Below, piece after piece: positions 5,644 to 9,210 of a DNA stretch of 9,210 nucleotides (its first letter is position 1; the number at the start of each line of letters is the position of its first letter). Origin of the DNA: an uncultured Moraxellaceae bacterium (GTDB lineage Bacteria; Pseudomonadota; Gammaproteobacteria; Pseudomonadales; Moraxellaceae); assembly GCA_937928295.1 (NCBI GenBank), contig CALEYY010000026.1, forward strand, positions 1-9,210, read 5' to 3'. The notes beneath the pieces are model-generated. The model was not told where the DNA came from, ran no database searches, and was given only the letters and a program-made list of their open reading frames with translations. Both the position numbers and the translations under genes were made by a program.

Positions 5644-6485
5644 GCGCGCAATTCACGCCGGGGAGCGTTTTCACCGGCTACATCCCCTATGAGGCTCGCG
5701 TATTTTCTTTTTCGGGCGCGCAGTTGCTGTTGTGCCCGCGCAGCTATGCACTGCCGACTTACATCGAGGTGCTGACCTGTACTGCCGAAAATGCCGAGTG
5801 GCACTTCCTCGGGCAGCTCGATGGTCAGCCCTGCTTTGCCGTGGCGTTGGCGGAGCCGCTGACTGCGGCCGTGCCGGATGGCTTCGAGCTGCTGCATTTG
5901 CGTATGCTCATCCTAGCCCCGGATGTCACGCTGTTTCAGCTGGCCGGTCGTGCCGCGCAGATTCTTGATTGGGCGCGCACGCATCGTTTTTGTGGGCACT
6001 GCGGCACGCCCACGCAAGCGCATGCCACCGGCGAGCGTGCACGCGTCTGCCCCCGTTGCGAGCACAGCGCGTATCCACGCATAAACCCCTGCGTGATCGC
6101 GGTGGTGGTTCGCGGTGATGAGCTGCTGTTGGCCCGATCGCATCGCTTCACCAACGGCATGTTCAGCGCCCTGGCCGGCTTCATGGAGGTGGGCGAGTCA
6201 GCGGAAGACACGCTGGTGCGCGAGGTACGCGAAGAGGTCGGCGTGGAGATCGCCAATGTGCGTTATGTGACCAGCCAGCCCTGGCCGTTTCCGAGCAATT
6301 TGATGCTCGGCTTCATTGCCGACTATGCCGGTGGCGAGCTGTGCTTGCAGGAAGATGAGATTGCCGAAGCCGGCTTTTACCGTTATGACCAGCTTCCGTT
6401 TGTGCCGCCGCCGGGCAGCATTGCGCGCCTGCTGATTGATCAGGTGGTGCGGGAGCGCACGAATTTTCACGAACAAAACCAGTGA
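5640..6485 (+). CDS. nudC: NAD+ diphosphatase (NADH pyrophosphatase), RNA deNADding Nudix enzyme
   Basis: It hydrolyses NADH or NAD+ to NMN(H) and AMP and, in E. coli, removes NAD caps from RNA 5' ends. The 281 residues show the full NudC layout: a variable N-terminal domain, a zinc ribbon with Cys118, Cys121, Cys137 and Cys140 (FCGHCG and VCPRCE) followed by YPR, then the Nudix box GFMEVGESAEDTLVREVREE at 180-199 with every consensus position present (Glu186, Arg194, Glu195, Glu198, Glu199). The family hallmark SQPWPFPSNLM follows at 212-222 and separates it from other Nudix enzymes. E. coli NudC is 257 residues, so length fits. The ATG at 5640 overlaps the dnaQ stop as ATGA and has a strong site, GGGAG at 5628-5632, seven bases upstream. 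It ends ten bases before sohB. Confidence 0.96.
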   Translation: MSAQFTPGSVFTGYIPYEARVFSFSGAQLLLCPRSYALPTYIEVLTCTAENAEWHFLGQLDGQPCFAVALAEPLTAAVPDGFELLHLRMLILAPDVTLFQLAGRAAQILDWARTHRFCGHCGTPTQAHATGERARVCPRCEHSAYPRINPCVIAVVVRGDELLLARSHRFTNGMFSALAGFMEVGESAEDTLVREVREEVGVEIANVRYVTSQPWPFPSNLMLGFIADYAGGELCLQEDEIAEAGFYRYDQLPFVPPPGSIARLLIDQVVRERTNFHEQNQ

Positions 6486-6495
6486 GTAAGCAGTG

Positions 6496-7590
6496 ATGGA
6501 GTGGTTTGCAGAGTACGGCCTGTTTTTGGCCAAGGGTGTTACTGGTGTCATTCTGCTGGCGTTGCTGCTGCGCCTGATCTCGCGTTCGCGCCAGAGCGGC
6601 GAGGGCTTGCAGGCGGGCTATCTGGATGTTGAGGCGCTGAATGATCGTTATCAGGCCGAGGCGGATGGCCTGCGCACGCTGGTCTGGGACGATGCCGCCT
6701 GGAAGGCCGAGCGCAAGCAGCGCAAAGCCAAGGCCAAGGCCGACAAAGCGACGGCCAAGGCGGCGCTGAAAGCGGCCAAGTCTGCCGCAACTACTTTTGA
6801 AGCAGGCGACAAACCTGCCGCCAGTGCCCAGCGCGCCCGCGTCTATGTGCTGCAATTCTCCGGCGACATGGCGGCCTCGGCCGTGACCCATTTGCGTCAG
6901 GAAATTTCCGCCTTGCTGGCGGTGGCGGAGACCGGTCGCGATGAAGTGGTGCTGCTGCTGGAAAGCCCTGGTGGCGTTGTGCACGGCTACGGCCTGGCCG
7001 CATCACAGCTGGCGCGTATTCGCGATGCCGGGCTGTCGCTCACGATTTGCGTAGACAAGGTCGCGGCCAGTGGTGGCTACATGATGGCCTGCCTGGCGAA
7101 CCAACTGCTGGCGGCCCCGTTTGCCATCATCGGCTCGATTGGCGTGGTGGCACAGATTCCGAATTTTCATCGCCTGCTGAAGAAAAACGACATTGATGTG
7201 GAGCTGATGACCGCAGGCCAATACAAGCGCACGCTGACCTTGCTCGGCGAAAATACCGAAGCCGGGCGTCAGAAGTTCCAGCAAGACATCGACGACACGC
7301 ACCTGCTCTTCAAGGATTTCGTGCAGCAGTGGCGTCCGCAGGTGGATATCAATGTGGTGGCCACCGGCGAGCATTGGTTTGCTACGCAGGCGCTGCCGTT
7401 GCAGCTGGTGGATGCTTTGCAGACCAGCGATGACTATCTGCGCCAACGCGCTAAAAATGCCGATCTGTTTGCCTTGCATTGGCGTCAGCGGAAAACGCTG
7501 GGGCAGAAGCTAGGGCTGGCGGCGGAAGAGAGTGCTGAGCGCGTGCTGACGCGCTGGTGGCAGCGGGCGACGCAAGCGCGCTGGTACTGA
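6496..7590 (+). CDS. sohB: SohB-type inner-membrane serine peptidase (S49 family)
   Basis: It is a signal-peptide-peptidase-like membrane protease facing the periplasm; its natural substrates are poorly known. The 364 residues contain one N-terminal membrane helix (about 7-28), a SohB-type N-terminal domain, and a charged Lys/Ala-rich linker (about 71-97) like that of E. coli SohB. The S49 domain begins at VYVLQFSGD (117-124). The ESPGGVVHGYG segment (156-166) is conserved. Ser192 in VAASGGYMMAC is the nucleophile and Lys244 in AGQYKRTLT the general base, giving the Ser-Lys dyad. Length is near that of E. coli SohB (349), much shorter than SppA. An in-frame GTG at 6493 directly precedes the ATG; I prefer the ATG, and the ribosome site is weak for either. 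It is last in the rightward group and faces the small leftward gene across 19 bases. Confidence 0.93.
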   Translation: MEWFAEYGLFLAKGVTGVILLALLLRLISRSRQSGEGLQAGYLDVEALNDRYQAEADGLRTLVWDDAAWKAERKQRKAKAKADKATAKAALKAAKSAATTFEAGDKPAASAQRARVYVLQFSGDMAASAVTHLRQEISALLAVAETGRDEVVLLLESPGGVVHGYGLAASQLARIRDAGLSLTICVDKVAASGGYMMACLANQLLAAPFAIIGSIGVVAQIPNFHRLLKKNDIDVELMTAGQYKRTLTLLGENTEAGRQKFQQDIDDTHLLFKDFVQQWRPQVDINVVATGEHWFATQALPLQLVDALQTSDDYLRQRAKNADLFALHWRQRKTLGQKLGLAAEESAERVLTRWWQRATQARWY

Positions 7591-7609
7591 CTCAGGCGGG
7601 CTGGCGCGC

Positions 7610-7849
7610 CTACAGCGTCGGCTCTACATAGTCCTGCAGCAAAATCCAGATGCCGCCGATGACGATACCAGTCAGAAAAATCCCCGAGAGCACGAAGATC
7701 TCCGCGCTCTCGGCATTTTCATCCAGGTCCACTTGCTTTAGGCCGGCAACATTGAAGCCGGAGCGCAGGAAGCGACTCACGGCCTGTCGCCACTTCGGTT
7801 TGGCTTTCGGCCCGCCGGGCGGCGTCGCGTGACCATACCCCTTTTGCAC
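7610..7849 (-). CDS. Small single-pass membrane protein next to metH, possibly DUF2970-like
   Basis: I do not recognise this 79-residue protein with confidence. Translation most likely starts at the GTG at 7849, because GGAG (minus strand, 7857-7860) lies seven bases upstream, the frame has no internal ATG, and the only in-frame upstream ATG (8032) lies inside metH. The N-terminal part is basic (KGYGHATPP, then PKAKPKWRQAVSRFLRSGF), residues 39-50 are acidic (QVDLDENAESAE), and a hydrophobic helix runs from about 51 to 71 (IFVLSGIFLTGIVIGGIWIL), ending QDYVEPTL. The layout (a W-x-x-V-like start, an F-containing middle, then one membrane helix) loosely recalls DUF2970 proteins. The basic N-terminus suggests it faces the cytoplasm. 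It lies 64 bases downstream of metH in the same direction, so it may share that transcript. It converges on sohB. Confidence 0.7.
   Translation of the reverse strand: MQKGYGHATPPGGPKAKPKWRQAVSRFLRSGFNVAGLKQVDLDENAESAEIFVLSGIFLTGIVIGGIWILLQDYVEPTL
7684..7713 (+). terminator. Possible weak terminator hairpin for sohB, inside the opposing small gene
   Basis: CCGAGAGC (7684-7691) and GCTCTCGG (7706-7713) form a perfect eight-pair stem with a 14-base loop, followed rightward by CATTTTC. It lies about 94 bases beyond the sohB stop and within the coding sequence of the opposing small membrane protein. The T-run is short, so termination may be weak, or the repeat may only reflect codon choice. Confidence 0.3.
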
Positions 7850-7865
7850 TGAGAATCTCCGTCTT

Positions 7866-7894
7866 GTGACCCGCTCTATGTGGCGGCCGGTCAC
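7866..7894. repeat. Inverted repeat between metH and the small membrane-protein gene
   Basis: GTGACC (7866-7871) and GGTCAC (7889-7894) are perfect inverted halves, and the stem can gain two more GC pairs after one mismatch. It lies in the 64-base spacer after the metH stop. In the leftward direction it is followed by AAGACGG with no T-run, so it is not a standard terminator. It could protect the metH 3' end or partly attenuate the downstream gene. Confidence 0.3.
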
Positions 7895-7913
7895 GACGAT
7901 GCGTGCCGGGTGT

Positions 7914-9210
7914 TTAGTTTCTGTCCGGATCATACCCCAAATTCGGCGACAGCCAACGCTCGGCCGTCGCCATGTCCCAGCCCTTGCGCGCGGCATAGTT
8001 TTCGACCTGATCGCGATCGATCTTGCCCACATTGAAGTAGGTGGCCTGCGGGTGCGCGAAATACCAGCCCGACACGGCCGATGCCGGCAGCATGGCGAAG
8101 TGTTCGGTCAGCACCATGCCGGCATTGCCGGGAGCATCGAGCCAGTTGAACAGCTCGGCCTTTTCGCTGTGCTCGGGGCAGGCGGGATAGCCCGGTGCCG
8201 GGCGAATGCCGAGGTATTTTTCGGCAATCAGGTCGGCGTTTTCCAGGGTTTCGTCCGGTGCATAGGCCCAGAATTCTTTACGCACGCGACGGTGCAGGTA
8301 CTCGGCCAGCCCTTCGGCAAAACGGTCGGCGAGGGCTTTGATCAGGATGCCGTTGTACATGTCGCCGGCATCTTCCCAGACCTTGGCCAGCTCGTCGGCA
8401 CCATGCACGGAGACGGCGAAGCCGCCGACATAATCAGTAACGCCGCTGTCTTGCGGGGCCACGAAGTCGGCCAGCGAATAATTCGGCTTGCCGCTGACCT
8501 TTTCGCTCTGCTGACGCAGGCAGTGGATTTCACCGAGCACATCCTGGCGCGCGGCATCTGCCCAGACGCGGATGTCATCGCTGCCGACGCGATTGGCTGG
8601 CCACAGACCGATGACGCCACGGGCACGCAGAGTCTTGTCGGCAATGAGTTTCTTGAGCATGGCCTGGGCATCAGCGAACAGGCTGCGCGCGGCCTCGCCA
8701 ACCACTTCATCCTGCAGAATCTTCGGGTACTTGCCGTGTAGGTCCCAGGAAATGAAGAACGGCGTCCAATCGAAATAGGCGACCAGATCTTCCAGGTCGA
8801 TTCGCTCGGTGCCGGCAGTCGGATGGCTGTCGAAGACCGTGATGCCGAGTTGCTGCGGCTGCACCGGTGTGGCGGCCGCCCAGTCGGTGACCACGCCTTG
8901 CGCTACGGCTTTGGCATAGGGCACGCGCTCGCCACGCGGCTGGCGGTTGTTGATGCGCTCGCGAACCTCGGCATATTCCGCGCGCCGTTCGGCAATGAAG
9001 GCCGGTTTCATCTCTTTGCTGAGCAGCGTGGTGACCACGCCGACGGCGCGTGAGGCATCGGCCACATAGACCACAGCGTCGTTCTTGTACTGTGGGTCGA
9101 TCTTCACCGCCGTGTGCGCTTTCGAGGTCGTCGCGCCGCCGATCAGCAGCGGAATATGGAAATCCTGGCGCTGCATTTCGCGGGCCACATAGACCGTCTC
9201 GTCCAGTGAG
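7914..9210 (-). CDS. metH: Cobalamin-dependent methionine synthase, C-terminal 431 residues; N-terminus beyond right edge
   Basis: It transfers the methyl group of 5-methyltetrahydrofolate to homocysteine through bound cobalamin. Only the last third of a protein of about 1,230 residues is inside the window. The visible part begins in the cobalamin-binding domain (SLDETVYVAREM, then IPLLIGGATTSKAHTAVK and YVADASRAVGVVTTL) and continues through the AdoMet reactivation domain that restores oxidised cobalamin. That domain shows FDWTPFFISWDLHGKYPKIL, GLWPANRVGSDDI, a segment matching GGFAVSVHGADEL, and the diagnostic AdoMet-binding motif RPAPGYPACPEHSEK. It ends ASAVSGWYFAHPQATYF and NLGYDPDRN. 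The substrate-binding homocysteine and folate domains are not in the window. The reading frame is intact to the right edge; an in-frame GTG at 9188 is internal, not the start. A small membrane-protein gene follows 64 bases downstream. Confidence 0.96.
   Translation of the reverse strand, partial: SLDETVYVAREMQRQDFHIPLLIGGATTSKAHTAVKIDPQYKNDAVVYVADASRAVGVVTTLLSKEMKPAFIAERRAEYAEVRERINNRQPRGERVPYAKAVAQGVVTDWAAATPVQPQQLGITVFDSHPTAGTERIDLEDLVAYFDWTPFFISWDLHGKYPKILQDEVVGEAARSLFADAQAMLKKLIADKTLRARGVIGLWPANRVGSDDIRVWADAARQDVLGEIHCLRQQSEKVSGKPNYSLADFVAPQDSGVTDYVGGFAVSVHGADELAKVWEDAGDMYNGILIKALADRFAEGLAEYLHRRVRKEFWAYAPDETLENADLIAEKYLGIRPAPGYPACPEHSEKAELFNWLDAPGNAGMVLTEHFAMLPASAVSGWYFAHPQATYFNVGKIDRDQVENYAARKGWDMATAERWLSPNLGYDPDRN

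Noticed and set aside
6493..6495. GTG as the sohB start.
   Set aside because: An ATG follows at once. The two differ by one residue and nothing in the sequence favours the GTG.
6700..6790. The Lys/Ala-rich stretch in SohB as an unusual insertion.
   Set aside because: E. coli SohB has a similar charged linker in the same place, so this is a family trait.
7603..7610. GGCGCGCC palindrome in the sohB/small-gene gap as a terminator.
   Set aside because: It is a plain eight-base palindrome without a loop or T-run, common in GC-rich DNA.
7850..8032. A longer start (ATG at 8032) for the small membrane protein.
   Set aside because: It would overlap the conserved 3' end of metH by more than 100 bases on the same strand, while the GTG at 7849 has a good ribosome site.
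7866..8741. A 291-codon open frame on the plus strand.
   Set aside because: It lies antisense to the metH activation domain, which has unmistakable motifs, and shows no domain of its own.
1..9210. Mobile elements, CRISPR arrays, toxin-antitoxin or defence genes, tRNA/rRNA.
   Set aside because: Scanning both strands shows only core housekeeping genes with tight spacing and similar base composition. No transposase, integrase or regularly spaced repeat array was seen.

Overview
This window is a stretch of core chromosome from a moderately GC-rich gammaproteobacterium. The gene order (peptide-binding protein, mltD, gloB, YafS/PA1814-type protein, rnhA, dnaQ) matches what I recall of the Pseudomonas arrangement, with rnhA and dnaQ co-directional. 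In Escherichia coli these two genes are divergent. The proteins are clearly diverged from well-known Pseudomonas sequences, so I would go no further than Pseudomonadales or a related order. I see no mobile elements, phage genes, CRISPR arrays, tRNAs or rRNAs. No stretch longer than about 170 bases lacks a gene.

Layout. Positions 1-3697 carry a leftward group: gloB (glyoxalase II), a 171-base spacer with a candidate promoter and a 5'-UTR hairpin, mltD (lytic transglycosylase with two LysM repeats), and 15 bases later a YejA/NppA-type peptide-binding protein that runs off the left edge. Positions 3760-7590 carry a rightward five-gene group with gaps of 11, 10, -4 and 10 bases: a tryptophan-rich YafS-like protein, rnhA, dnaQ, nudC and sohB. 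A 62-base divergent region separates the two groups and holds a good sigma70-like promoter for the rightward group. From 7610 to the right edge the genes read leftward again: the last third of metH (cobalamin-dependent methionine synthase), followed by a small membrane-protein gene with a GTG start that could easily be missed.

Functionally the rightward group combines nucleic-acid quality control (RNase HI, the DNA polymerase III proofreading subunit, the NADH/NAD-cap pyrophosphatase) with a membrane-bound S49 peptidase. The leftward group combines murein turnover, peptide uptake and methylglyoxal detoxification.

I found no clear undescribed multi-gene system. The observations most worth a second look are local: an 8% tryptophan YafS-like protein that has lost methyltransferase features, a 14-base tandem duplication at the rnhA/dnaQ junction that creates a five-codon mini-ORF ending on the dnaQ start codon, an MltD without a lipobox behind a structured leader, and the 79-residue membrane protein next to metH.
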